Source: Candidatus Eiseniibacteriota bacterium
GTDB lineage: Bacteria; Eisenbacteria; RBG-16-71-46
Direction of reading: 5' to 3'
Assembly: GCA_005893225.1 (NCBI GenBank)
Contig: VBOT01000052.1
Span: 1-56,883 of the forward strand
DNA: 56,883 bases
Positions within the stretch are counted from its first letter, which is position 1, and each line of letters opens with the position of its first letter. The notes under the pieces are model-generated. The model did no database searches and was not told the origin of the DNA. It saw nothing but the letters and a program-made list of their open reading frames with translations. Positions 41,883 to 50,201 of the stretch are shown here, piece after piece. The position numbers were made by a program, and so were the translations under genes.

Positions 41883-43012
41883 CGCCAGCCCCGGCCGGGG
41901 GCCAGCTCGTCGACCAGCTCCACGGTCCGCGCGGCCAGGACTTCCCAGGAATGCTCGCGCTTCAGGGACTCGATGCCGGCGCTGAACTTCTTTGACAGCC
42001 CCTCCGCGAAGAAGCGGACGATGGCGCGCGCCAGCGACTCGGGATCCTCCGGCGGCACGACCAACCCCGTCTCCCCTTCGCGCACCGTCTCGGCCAGCCC
42101 TCCCACGCGAGTGGTGATCACCGGCGTATCGAGCGCGTAGGCGACGTGGGTAACCCCGCTCTGGGTCGCCGAGCGATAGGGCAGCACCGCGACATCCGCG
42201 GCCCTGAACACCGCCTCGACCTCCTCGTCGGGAAGGTAGCGCTCGAGCAGCTGCACGCCGCCCGCGGCCTCCGCCAGGCGCCGGCTGGGGGCGGGGTCCT
42301 CGTAGAACTCCCCGGCCACGACCAGCGTGGCCGGGCGCAGGGCCCGCACCCGGCGCCATGCCTCGAGCAGGATGTCGAGACCTTTGTACCGGCGCACGTA
42401 GCCGAAGAACAGCGCCACGTCGCCCTCGAGGCCGAGGTGGCGCCGGGCGCTCTCGCGGGTCCAGCGCCCGCGGTCGAACTGCGCGTAGAGCGGATGTGCC
42501 ACGCGCCGGCGCGGAGCGCGGGGCTTGAGCCGGTCGAGGTCGCGCTCCACGCTCTCCGACATCACCAGGTAGCCGTCCGACTGTCGCAGCATCCACCGCG
42601 TGAACGCGGAGTCGAACGGGCGCCGCTCGTGCGGGACCAGGTTGTCGCACACCAGCACCACGCGCGTGCCGCGTCTCCGCAGCGGCCCGACCGAGGAGGC
42701 GAACGCGGGAGCGAAGAACGGCATCCACCACTTGAGCACCACCGCGCCGGGCGCGAAGCGCTCCAGGTGCCGCGCCGTGCGGCTCCAGCTCCAGGGTCCG
42801 ATCGAATCGAGCAGCGGCTCGACCGGGAAGCGCGGCCGCTCGGCGGCCGGATCGACCTGGCTCGCCCCGGGGAACAGGAACCCCGGGTACTGGCGCGTGA
42901 ACGTCACGCCGCGCACCTCCGCCTGCGCCATCAAGGCCTCCCCGAGCAGCCCCAGGTACTGGCTCAGGCCGCCGCGCCAGGGAGCCAGCGGTCCGAGCAG
43001 GGCGATCCGCAT
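41879..43012 (-). CDS. Glycosyltransferase family 4
   Basis: A 377-residue GT-B enzyme. The N-terminus reads MRIALLGPLAPWRGGLSQYL with the glycine-rich acceptor loop. LVMSESVERDLDRLKP follows, then the donor domain with FFGYVRRYKGLDILLEAWRR, LVVAGEFYEDPAPSRRLAE, and VAVLPYRSATQSGVTHVAYA. The ATG at 43012 shares one base with the GHMP kinase stop (TGATG); a GTG three bases earlier is an alternative. Adjacent heptose-activation genes make heptose or another nucleotide sugar a possible donor, but this is only contextual. Confidence 0.88.
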   Translation of the reverse strand: MRIALLGPLAPWRGGLSQYLGLLGEALMAQAEVRGVTFTRQYPGFLFPGASQVDPAAERPRFPVEPLLDSIGPWSWSRTARHLERFAPGAVVLKWWMPFFAPAFASSVGPLRRRGTRVVLVCDNLVPHERRPFDSAFTRWMLRQSDGYLVMSESVERDLDRLKPRAPRRRVAHPLYAQFDRGRWTRESARRHLGLEGDVALFFGYVRRYKGLDILLEAWRRVRALRPATLVVAGEFYEDPAPSRRLAEAAGGVQLLERYLPDEEVEAVFRAADVAVLPYRSATQSGVTHVAYALDTPVITTRVGGLAETVREGETGLVVPPEDPESLARAIVRFFAEGLSKKFSAGIESLKREHSWEVLAARTVELVDELAPGRGWR

Positions 43013-44058
43013 CACGCGCGGAGGCGCGCGCGGACTCCGGGGCTCGCCGACGACCAGGTCGTGAGGCCGCGGCGCTCGAACTGGAACGGCACCACCTGCC
43101 CGCCGTGCTTCTCGAGCACCGCCGCCACCCGATGCTTGCGGTCGAACCGGGTGAGGAACAGGAAGTAGCCGCCCCCTCCCGCGCCCGGCATCTTGCCCCC
43201 GATCGCTCCCTCGCGGCGCGCGAGCTGATAGAGCCGATCCACGTGGCTGTTCGTGATGCTCTTGTCGAGCTGCTTCTTCTGCTCCCAGGCCTCGTGCAGC
43301 AGCTCTCCGATGGCGTCCACCTGCCCGAGCAGCAGCGCCTTCTTCATCTCCAGGGTCTGCTCCTTGAGGTGGTGGAGGGCCTGGACCGTCGCCTCGTGCC
43401 CCTGCCGGTAGGACTCCACCTGCCGCTCGATGATGTGCGCCGACTGCCGCGTCTGCCCCATGTAGCAGAGCAGCAGGCGGTACTCGAGCTCGCTCAGCAC
43501 GTCGTTGCGGATGCGCAGCGGGTTCACCAGCGTCGAGTCCCGATGGAACTCGATCAGGTTGAAGCCCCCGAAGGCGGCGGCGTACTGGTCCTGCCGCCCG
43601 CCCGCGAGCCCCAGGTCGATGCGCTCGATCCGGAACGCCAGCTCGGCCGCCTCGTAGCTGGAGAGCGGACGCCGGAGCCACTCGTCGATGAGGCCGATCA
43701 GCGCCACCACCAGCGTCGACGAGGAGCCCAGCCCCGAGCCCGGAGGGGCGTCCACGTGCACCCACACGTCGGCGCCGCGCCGCACCCGGAGCGCCCTCAC
43801 CACCGCCTTGATGAGGTCCAGGTTGCCGTCGAAGCGCATGCGCCGCGGATGGTCGTACTTCGCCACCACGTCGTAGTCGAGGCTCGCCAGGGTCAGCCGC
43901 GAGTCGCGGCGCGGCCTGAGCGAGGCGAACGCGTACTGGTTGATGGTGGCCGACAGCACCACCCCTCCGTGCTCCTCGGGATAGGGCGAGACATCCGTGC
44001 CGCCGCCGCAGAACGAGAGCCTGAGCGGGGCGCGGGCGCGGAAGTAGAGCCGGCTCAT
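43012..44058 (-). CDS. hddA: GHMP kinase, D-glycero-D-manno-heptose 7-phosphate kinase-like
   Basis: A 348-residue sugar kinase of the GHMP superfamily. It starts MSRLYFRARAPLRLSFCGGG followed by TDVSPYPEEHGG, typical of HddA. The ATP-binding motif PPGSGLGSSS is at residues 105-114, and a C-terminal GAIGGKMPGAGGGGYFLFL segment is present. HddA phosphorylates heptose 7-phosphate at C1 in GDP-D,D-heptose synthesis. The downstream partner, a nucleotidyltransferase, is the adjacent upstream gene with a 4-base overlap. gmhA and gmhB are not in the window. Related sugar 1-kinases (for example fucokinase-like) cannot be fully excluded. Confidence 0.78.
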   Translation of the reverse strand: MSRLYFRARAPLRLSFCGGGTDVSPYPEEHGGVVLSATINQYAFASLRPRRDSRLTLASLDYDVVAKYDHPRRMRFDGNLDLIKAVVRALRVRRGADVWVHVDAPPGSGLGSSSTLVVALIGLIDEWLRRPLSSYEAAELAFRIERIDLGLAGGRQDQYAAAFGGFNLIEFHRDSTLVNPLRIRNDVLSELEYRLLLCYMGQTRQSAHIIERQVESYRQGHEATVQALHHLKEQTLEMKKALLLGQVDAIGELLHEAWEQKKQLDKSITNSHVDRLYQLARREGAIGGKMPGAGGGGYFLFLTRFDRKHRVAAVLEKHGGQVVPFQFERRGLTTWSSASPGVRARLRA

Positions 44059-44750
44059 CCGCCGAAATGCCGCTGCGCCCGCTCCCACTCCTCGGGCGTC
44101 CCAATGTCGAAGAACGGGCCCGGGAAGCGCAACCCCCGGAGACTCCCCGAGCCGGCGAGCCCGGGAAGCACGTCGAGCTCGAGCGACGAGGAGCCGGCGG
44201 GAAGCAGGCGCCACAGGGCCGGCGAGAAGGCGTAGAGGCCGCCGTTCACCCACGCCGGCCCGCGGTGCAGGGCGTCCTTCTCGACGAACTTCACGATCCG
44301 ATCCTCCGCGTCGCACTCGACGCGCCCGCGGCTCCGTGCCTCGGCGGTCTCGAACAGCGCCAGCGCCCCGATCGAGCTGGTCTCCCAGCGGCGGCGCTCC
44401 AGCGCCCACGGATCGCAGGGCGCCAGGGTGTCGCCGTTCAGGACCAGCGCCGGACCGTCCACGTGCGCCGCCGCCTGGCGCAGCGCGCCGCCGGTCCCGA
44501 GCGGGCTCTCCTCGACCGAGTAGCGGAGCCTGATCCCCAGGGCCGTCCCGTCGCCGAGCTCGCGTTCGAGCCGATCGGCCCCGTAGCCGACGCACAGCAC
44601 CACCTCGCGCACGCCCTGGGCCAAGAGCCACTCGAGCTGCCGCACCAGGAACGGGCGGCCGCCGAGCGGGGCGAGCGGCTTCGGCAGGTCGCCGAAGCGC
44701 GGCTTGAGCCGGGTGCCGAGGCCCCCCGCGAGGACGAACGCCTTCATCAT
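44055..44750 (-). CDS. hddC: Sugar-1-phosphate nucleotidyltransferase (HddC-like)
   Basis: A 231-residue nucleotidyltransferase. The pyrophosphorylase signature is FVLAGGLGTRLKPRFGDLPK, followed by PLAPLGGRPFLVRQLEWLL, the catalytic-site motif LVLNGDTL and WVNGGLYAFSP. Short length and pairing with the GHMP kinase fit HddC, which makes GDP-D-glycero-alpha-D-manno-heptose. It could instead be another nucleotidyltransferase of the RfbA/GalU-like superfamily. The ATG at 44750 overlaps the preceding GT2 stop as ATGA, and its own stop overlaps hddA. Confidence 0.75.
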   Translation of the reverse strand: MMKAFVLAGGLGTRLKPRFGDLPKPLAPLGGRPFLVRQLEWLLAQGVREVVLCVGYGADRLERELGDGTALGIRLRYSVEESPLGTGGALRQAAAHVDGPALVLNGDTLAPCDPWALERRRWETSSIGALALFETAEARSRGRVECDAEDRIVKFVEKDALHRGPAWVNGGLYAFSPALWRLLPAGSSSLELDVLPGLAGSGSLRGLRFPGPFFDIGTPEEWERAQRHFGG

Positions 44751-45685
44751 CGCTCCGCGAGGTTGTACCAGCGCCGCACCGGGTAATCGACGCGCGCCTG
44801 GAGGTGGGCGATCATCTCGCCCAGCAGGCCCATCAGGATGAGCTGGATGCCGAGCAGCACGAGGCCCGCGCCGAACAGCATCAGCGGGCGAACGTGCATC
44901 GGCTCGCCGGTGAGCCAGAGCCCGACGAACCACACGCCGATCCCCGTGCCGACGGCGAAGAACGCCAGCCCGACTCTCCCGAACACGTGCAGCGGCTTGA
45001 GCCCGCTCTGGGAGATGAAGGCGGCGCTCATCAGGTCGAGCATGCCGTTGACGAAGCGCGCGGGTCCGAACTTGCTCTTGCCGTAGCGGCGCGCGCGATG
45101 GCGAACCGGCACCTCGCCCACGCGGAACCCCCTCCAGTGAGCGAGCGCCGGCAGGAAGCGGTGCAGCTCCCCGTAGACCTCGAGACTCTCGACCACCTCC
45201 CGGCGGTAGAGCTTGAAGCCGCAGTTGAAGTCGTGCAGGCGGACTCCGGCCACCGCCGAGGTGACGGCGTTGAAGAGGCGCGAGGGCACGGTCTTCGTGA
45301 TCGGGTCCTTGCGCTGCTGCTTCCAGCCCGACACCAGGTCGAGCCCCCCCTGGAGCGCGCACACCAGAGCGGGAAGCTCGGCCGGGTCGTCCTGCAGGTC
45401 GGCATCGAGGGTGGCCACCCACTCGCCGCGCGCCAGCTTGAAGCCGACCGCGAGCGCCGCCGACTTTCCGAACCGGCGGCGCAGCGAGGCGCCCCGCACT
45501 CGCGGATCGGCGGCCAGGCGCTCGATCACCTCGGCGGTGCCGTCACGCGATCCGTCGTCCACGTAGATCACTTCCCAGGGCCGTCCCAGCCGATCCAGCG
45601 CCGCGCCGAGCTCGCGCTGCAGCTCCGGCAGGCTCTCGGCTTCGTCCAGGGCGGGGACGACCACCGAGATCCCCACCTCACTCAC
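44747..45685 (-). CDS. Undecaprenyl-phosphate glycosyltransferase, ArnC/GtrB-like (GT2)
   Basis: A 312-residue family 2 transferase with two C-terminal membrane helices. It has SVVVPALDEAESLPELQREL, VIYVDDGSRDGTAEVIE, LDADLQDDPAELPALV, HDFNCGFKLYRREVVES, and hydrophobic segments near residues 233-257 and 266-291. This matches GtrB/ArnC enzymes that transfer a sugar to undecaprenyl phosphate. The product could feed the GT-C-like proteins in the locus (inference). GTG at 45685 overlaps the epimerase stop as GTGA. Confidence 0.9.
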   Translation of the reverse strand: MSEVGISVVVPALDEAESLPELQRELGAALDRLGRPWEVIYVDDGSRDGTAEVIERLAADPRVRGASLRRRFGKSAALAVGFKLARGEWVATLDADLQDDPAELPALVCALQGGLDLVSGWKQQRKDPITKTVPSRLFNAVTSAVAGVRLHDFNCGFKLYRREVVESLEVYGELHRFLPALAHWRGFRVGEVPVRHRARRYGKSKFGPARFVNGMLDLMSAAFISQSGLKPLHVFGRVGLAFFAVGTGIGVWFVGLWLTGEPMHVRPLMLFGAGLVLLGIQLILMGLLGEMIAHLQARVDYPVRRWYNLAER

Positions 45686-46641
45686 GTAGGGCTCCCCGCG
45701 TAGAGCCGCCGCGCCCAGTCCGCCTCGGCCAGGAGCCCGCTCTCGATCGGGGTCTTCGGGACCAGCCCCAGGTCGTCCCGGAGCCGCGAGGCGTCGGCGC
45801 GGGTGCGGAGCGGATCGCCGGGCGGGCGCGCCTCGAAGCGCACCTCGGCCTTGCGGCCGAGTGAGCGCTCCAGGATCGCGATCGCCTCCAGCACCTCGAC
45901 CTGGGCGCCTCCGCCCACGTTGTAGACGCCCTGGGGGGCGCTGCGCTTCCAGGCGCCCAGGTTCGCCTCGACCGCGTCGTCGATGTAGGTGAAGTCGCGC
46001 GACTGGTGGCCGTCGCCGTAGACCGTGATCGGGCCGCCGCGCAGCAGCGCGCGGCAGAAGCGATGGAAGGCCATGTCGGGACGCTGGCGCGGACCGTAGA
46101 CGGTGAAGTAGCGCAGCGAGACCACCGGCAGGCCGAAGTTGCGCCCGTAGAGCAGCGTCAGGTGCTCGCCGGCGAGCTTGGTCACGCCGTAAGGAGAGAA
46201 CGGCCGGGGCAGGAGGTCCTCCCCGGTGGGATACCGCTCCGCGTCGCCGTACACCGACGAGGACGAGGCGTACACGAAGCGCTCGAGCGGGGAGCGGGCG
46301 TAGCGCTCCAGCAGGCGCTGGGTGGCGAGCACGTTGTGGTGCGCGTAAGTCGCGAAGTCAGCTCCCCACGAGGCTCGCACGCCGGCCTGGGCGGCCTGGT
46401 GGAACACCACGTTCACCTCGGGCAGGGTGCCCAGGTCGGCTTCCCCCAGGTCGAGCTCGATGAGGCGGAAATGCGGGTGGGCCAGCGCCGACTCCAGGTT
46501 GGCGCGCTTGAGCGCGGGGTCGTAGTAGTCGGTGAAGCAGTCCAGGCCCGTCACCGTCGCGCCCGTGGAGAGCAGGCGCTCGACGAGATGGGAGCCGATG
46601 AAGCCGGCGGCGCCGGTCACCAGCGCGTGCGGGCCCGCCAT
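45682..46641 (-). CDS. NAD-dependent sugar epimerase (UDP-glucuronate/UDP-glucose 4-epimerase type)
   Basis: A 319-residue extended short-chain dehydrogenase. It has the NAD-binding TGAAGFIGSHLVERLL near residues 10-25, FTDYYDPALKRANLESAL (as in UDP-glucuronate 4-epimerases), a Ser cluster in YASSSSVYGDAERYPTGED, and the catalytic Tyr151/Lys155 in SPYGVTKLAGEH. RYFTVYGPRQRPDMAFHRF follows. It likely interconverts UDP-glucuronate and UDP-galacturonate, or UDP-glucose and UDP-galactose. The ATG at 46641 is eight bases after the broken DUF2723 gene, and the stop overlaps the next GT2. Confidence 0.88.
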   Translation of the reverse strand: MAGPHALVTGAAGFIGSHLVERLLSTGATVTGLDCFTDYYDPALKRANLESALAHPHFRLIELDLGEADLGTLPEVNVVFHQAAQAGVRASWGADFATYAHHNVLATQRLLERYARSPLERFVYASSSSVYGDAERYPTGEDLLPRPFSPYGVTKLAGEHLTLLYGRNFGLPVVSLRYFTVYGPRQRPDMAFHRFCRALLRGGPITVYGDGHQSRDFTYIDDAVEANLGAWKRSAPQGVYNVGGGAQVEVLEAIAILERSLGRKAEVRFEARPPGDPLRTRADASRLRDDLGLVPKTPIESGLLAEADWARRLYAGSPT

Positions 46642-46649
46642 CGCCTGGC

Positions 46650-47280
46650 CTACTGCAGTTCCGGAAGCGGCGGGCGGACCGGGGGCGCCGGGGTGTTGCC
46701 GCGCTGCCCCTCCAGAACTTGCCGCGCCTGATCGTCGTCGGGATGCGAGCTCACGTAACGCTCGAGGTAGGCGAGCGCCCGCTCGCGCTGGCCGCCCTCC
46801 ATCAGCGCGTAGTATGGATCGCCGCGTCGAACTCCTTGAGCGCCTCGGCGAGGTGCCCCTGGTAGACCTGGGTCACGCCGAAGTAGTAGCGCGCCTCGGG
46901 GTCGCGGGGGTTGCGCTGGGCCAGCTTCCGGTACAGCTCCACCGCCTTGCCGGTGTCGCCGTGCTCCATGTAGAAGTTGCCGAGCGGGATCTGGACCTCG
47001 GTGAAGTCGGGGAACATCCGGGCCACGCGCTCCATCTCGCCGATCCCGCGCTCCAGTGACCCGTGGTGCCGGTACCAGAATGCCAGCTGGAGGTGTGCCG
47101 CGGCGTAGTTGCGCGACAGCGTCGAGGCGTTCTCGTCCTTGTACACCGAAGTGTCCCACGAGCCGTCATCGCGGAACAGACCGCGGTACCTGAACACCTG
47201 GTAGAGCGCCCGGGCGGTGGCCGGCTCGTCCACCGGGTCCTGGAGGGTGTCCCGGTTCACCCGGTAGACGAGGCCCTCGC
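46650..47280 (-). pseudogene. Displaced TPR C-terminus of the DUF2723 gene
   Basis: After the frame-A stop at 47257, coding resemblance continues in a second frame (LAREGLVYRVNRDTLQDPVD to EALKEFDAAI, stop at 46802) and then in a third frame (YYALMEGGQRERALAYLERY to the stop at 46650). Joined, these give the expected end of a DUF2723 protein plus three or four TPR repeats such as VQIPLGNFYMEHGDTGKAVE. Each junction needs one extra base, and 2554 + 2 bases is an exact multiple of three. This points to two single-base deletions, real or technical. A 16-bp palindrome (47284-47299) covers the first. Confidence 0.75.
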
Positions 47281-49203
47281 GAGCGAGAAGTACTTCTCGA
47301 GCCCCATGTGTTCGGGAACCGTCACCGCGAAATACGGCTGCTTCTTCCACCCGCGATCGCCGTGGTCCACGTCGATCATGTGCGCCACCATGTACTGGTT
47401 GGTGTATTCGAAGGCGCCGGTCGAGTCGCGAAAGTACCCCTGCCCGAGCTGCTTGATCTGCTCGTCGTTCAGGGTGATCGGCACCCGCGGCTCGTCGTCG
47501 CGGAGCTGGCGGATGTACCAGTCGGTGTTGAGAAGGCTCAGGTTCACGACCCGCACGTCCTTGCGCAGCCCCTCGACCTGCTGCATGTACCAGAGCGGGA
47601 AGGTGTCGTTGTCGCCGTTCGTGAACATGAACGAGTTGGGAGCCAGCGGCTCGAGCATGTTGTAGGCGTAGTCGTGGGCGACGTAGTTGCCGCGCCGGTC
47701 GTGCGTGAACCAGAGGTTCTTCATCAGCAGGAACGGCTGGGAGGCCAGCAGGACCGCAGCCGCCGCCGCCGCGTAGGACCGCATCGGCCCCTCGGCGAAC
47801 GAATCCCGGACCCAGCCGATCATCCACGCCACCCCGAGCCCGATCCACAGGGCGTAGGCGTGGTAGCCGCTCTGGAAGAAGTAATCGCGCTCGCGCACCT
47901 CGCTGGGGCTGAAGTTGAGGAACACGATCATCCCCGCGGTGGTGAGGCCCAGGAAGCAACCGGTGTAGAGGAACGTCGTGAGATTCCGGCGCGCCTGCCA
48001 GGCCCCGCCCAGCAGCCCGAGCAGGAGCGGGAGCAGCGCCCCGATCAGGCGGTCGGTGGGGAACAGCGGCCACTGGCGCCTGAAGTAGCGCCAGAACTCC
48101 TTGTCGAGCTGCACCGACAGCGGGGCGCGGCGCACGAACATGTTCATCTGGCCGTACTGCTTGCGCTCCAGCAGGTCGCGCAAGTTGTCCCAGTTGGAGG
48201 GGTCGCCCTCGTTGATGGCCGGATGCTGGGCGGCGCGGATCGGCAGGTAAGCGTGGGTCGAGTAGCCCACCACCATGAGGAACAGGGCGAGGGCGAGGAT
48301 CTTGCCCTCGCGCGTGCGCCGCGCGAGCAGCGCCAGCGGCACCCCGATCGACCCCAGCGCGAGCAGGGCGGTCCAGCGGTTGAAGGGCGCGTCGCCGAAC
48401 GCCGGCCCCAGGCAGATCACCGCCGCCACCGCCCCTCCGGCGACCACCCAGCCGTTCAGCTTCTTCTGCCAGGCGTAGCCGACGAACACCAGCGTCGAGA
48501 GCACCAGGACCCAGCCGGCCATCTTCTCGAGGCCCGTGACCACGAACAGGACGGCTAGGAACGGCATGGCGAACACCAGCGCCGCGCGGCGGTCCACGAG
48601 CCACACCTCCACCGTGAGCGGGAGCCCCATCATCCCGACCCCGAGATGAAAGCCGACGGACAGCCACATCACGTACACGCACAGGAGCAGCGGGCCCGCG
48701 GTCGGCCGGCGCTCGTGCTCCTCCCACCACTTGAGCCCGAGCCACAGCACCAGGATCTGGGCGAGGCTCATGAGGGAATAGACCTCGGCCTCGATCGCGC
48801 TCTCCCAGAAGTCGTCGCAGAACGCGAACAGGAGCGCCCCCGTCATGGCGCCGACGTGGGCGATCCACTCCCGGGTCACGGTGCGCTCGGGTCCTTGGGC
48901 GATCCGGATGAGCCTCAGGGTGGTGAGGTAGGTCAGCATCACCGCGAGCGCGCACGGGATCGCCGAGAGCGCGTTGATGCGCTGGGCCACCGTGGCCCAG
49001 GGCACGAGCGTGGCCACGCGTCCCAGCAGCACGTAAAGAGGCGTTCCCGGCGGATGCGGAATGCCGAGAATGTAGGAGCAGGCGATGAACTCGCCCGCGT
49101 CCCAGAACGGGACGGTCGGCGCCAGTGTCCTCATGTACACGGCGGCGGGGATCAGGAATGCCAGGAGGGCGAGCCAGGGGGTGGCGCGCTTGCTCCAGTC
49201 CAT
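47257..49203 (-). CDS. DUF2723 membrane protein (frame-broken)
   Basis: The intact first frame encodes 648 residues with about eleven hydrophobic segments. It shows the DUF2723 hallmarks RTLAPTVPFWDAGEFIACSY and ILGIPHPPGTPLYVLLGRVA near the N-terminus, and NGDNDTFPLWYMQQVEGLRK in the soluble part. DUF2723 is thought to be GT-C-like and is common in Bacteroidota and relatives. The frame ends early with the aberrant tail ARASSTG; the rest of the gene is in other frames downstream. The restored protein would be about 851 residues. The ATG at 49203 overlaps the flippase-like gene stop (TGATG). Confidence 0.8.
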   Translation of the reverse strand: MDWSKRATPWLALLAFLIPAAVYMRTLAPTVPFWDAGEFIACSYILGIPHPPGTPLYVLLGRVATLVPWATVAQRINALSAIPCALAVMLTYLTTLRLIRIAQGPERTVTREWIAHVGAMTGALLFAFCDDFWESAIEAEVYSLMSLAQILVLWLGLKWWEEHERRPTAGPLLLCVYVMWLSVGFHLGVGMMGLPLTVEVWLVDRRAALVFAMPFLAVLFVVTGLEKMAGWVLVLSTLVFVGYAWQKKLNGWVVAGGAVAAVICLGPAFGDAPFNRWTALLALGSIGVPLALLARRTREGKILALALFLMVVGYSTHAYLPIRAAQHPAINEGDPSNWDNLRDLLERKQYGQMNMFVRRAPLSVQLDKEFWRYFRRQWPLFPTDRLIGALLPLLLGLLGGAWQARRNLTTFLYTGCFLGLTTAGMIVFLNFSPSEVRERDYFFQSGYHAYALWIGLGVAWMIGWVRDSFAEGPMRSYAAAAAAVLLASQPFLLMKNLWFTHDRRGNYVAHDYAYNMLEPLAPNSFMFTNGDNDTFPLWYMQQVEGLRKDVRVVNLSLLNTDWYIRQLRDDEPRVPITLNDEQIKQLGQGYFRDSTGAFEYTNQYMVAHMIDVDHGDRGWKKQPYFAVTVPEHMGLEKYFSLARASSTG

Positions 49204-50201
49204 CAGGAAGTCCTCCGCTCCTGGCGCGCTTCCGCGGCCCGGCCGGGCAAGCGCGCGAGGAATACCAGCCCCCCGATGAGGCTCACCGCCACCGCCACCA
49301 GGTAGGTCGTGAATTGCAGCGAGAACGCTCGCGTCCGGTCGACGCCGGCCAGTCCGAACAGCAGGATGCCCGCACCCTCCCGCACTCCAATGCCGTTGAA
49401 CGAGATGGGCAACGTCACGATGACCGCCAGCAGAGGCACGAACAGAAAGAAGTAATGGATCGGCGTCCGGATGTCGAGCGCCCGCGCCACCAGGACGTGA
49501 ACCCCGATGCGGGAGAGCTGGACGATCGCCGCCACCCCGAGGAGCGCGAAGAACAGGCCCGGCCGCTCCCGGAAGCTCTTGAAGCGCGACGCCATCTCCT
49601 CGAGGTGAGGCTTGAGAGCGCCCAGGCCGACGCGCTGGAGGACCCCTTCCATGCCCGGCAGGAGCCGCGGGTGGAAGACCGCCCACACCAGGATGACGCT
49701 GAAGCCGAAGAACGCCACCAGCAGGAGGTAGATCACGGTGAGGTGGAAGCGGTCGATCGCCGGCAGCGTGGTCAGGAGCGCCAGGCCCGCCAGCGCCACG
49801 GTCCCGATCACGCGATCCATCACCACGGTCGAGAACGCCGCCGCACGGTTGGGCCCGTGGCGCGACGCGTCGAAGACCCGCGCGATGTCGCCGCCGATGT
49901 TGGCGGGGAGGAAGTTGTTGAAGAACAGCCCGACGTGGAAATAGGCGCACACCTTCCAGAACGGGATCCGGATGCCGACCGCGGCGAGCAGCCGTGCCCA
50001 CTGGTAGGAGCCGAGCACGTTGCTCCCGAGCATCAGGAGGCACGCGGCGGCGAGACCCATGCGGTCCGCGTGCCGCAGGGTGGCGGACAGGCTGCCGAAC
50101 GGGATGCGCGCGAACAGGAACGTCATGAGCCCGGCGCTGAGCCCGAGCTTGACGAGCACCATCGCGATGGTCCTGGGCCTGGCGGTCGCCCTGAGGTTCA
50201 T
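49203..50201 (-). CDS. Lysylphosphatidylglycerol-synthase TM-region (AglD/YbhN-like) protein
   Basis: A 332-residue integral membrane protein with about eight hydrophobic helices, matching the UPF0104/AglD-like family. Diagnostic segments are YFHVGLFFNNFLPANIGGDI and ARVFDASRH, plus VTLPISFNGIGVREGAGILL near the C-terminus. Members are often found next to glycosyltransferases and DUF2723 genes; a lipid or polyprenyl-glycan transport role has been proposed, but it is not established. The ATG at 50201 overlaps the GT4 stop as ATGA and the stop overlaps the DUF2723 start. Confidence 0.85.
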   Translation of the reverse strand: MNLRATARPRTIAMVLVKLGLSAGLMTFLFARIPFGSLSATLRHADRMGLAAACLLMLGSNVLGSYQWARLLAAVGIRIPFWKVCAYFHVGLFFNNFLPANIGGDIARVFDASRHGPNRAAAFSTVVMDRVIGTVALAGLALLTTLPAIDRFHLTVIYLLLVAFFGFSVILVWAVFHPRLLPGMEGVLQRVGLGALKPHLEEMASRFKSFRERPGLFFALLGVAAIVQLSRIGVHVLVARALDIRTPIHYFFLFVPLLAVIVTLPISFNGIGVREGAGILLFGLAGVDRTRAFSLQFTTYLVAVAVSLIGGLVFLARLPGRAAEARQERRTS

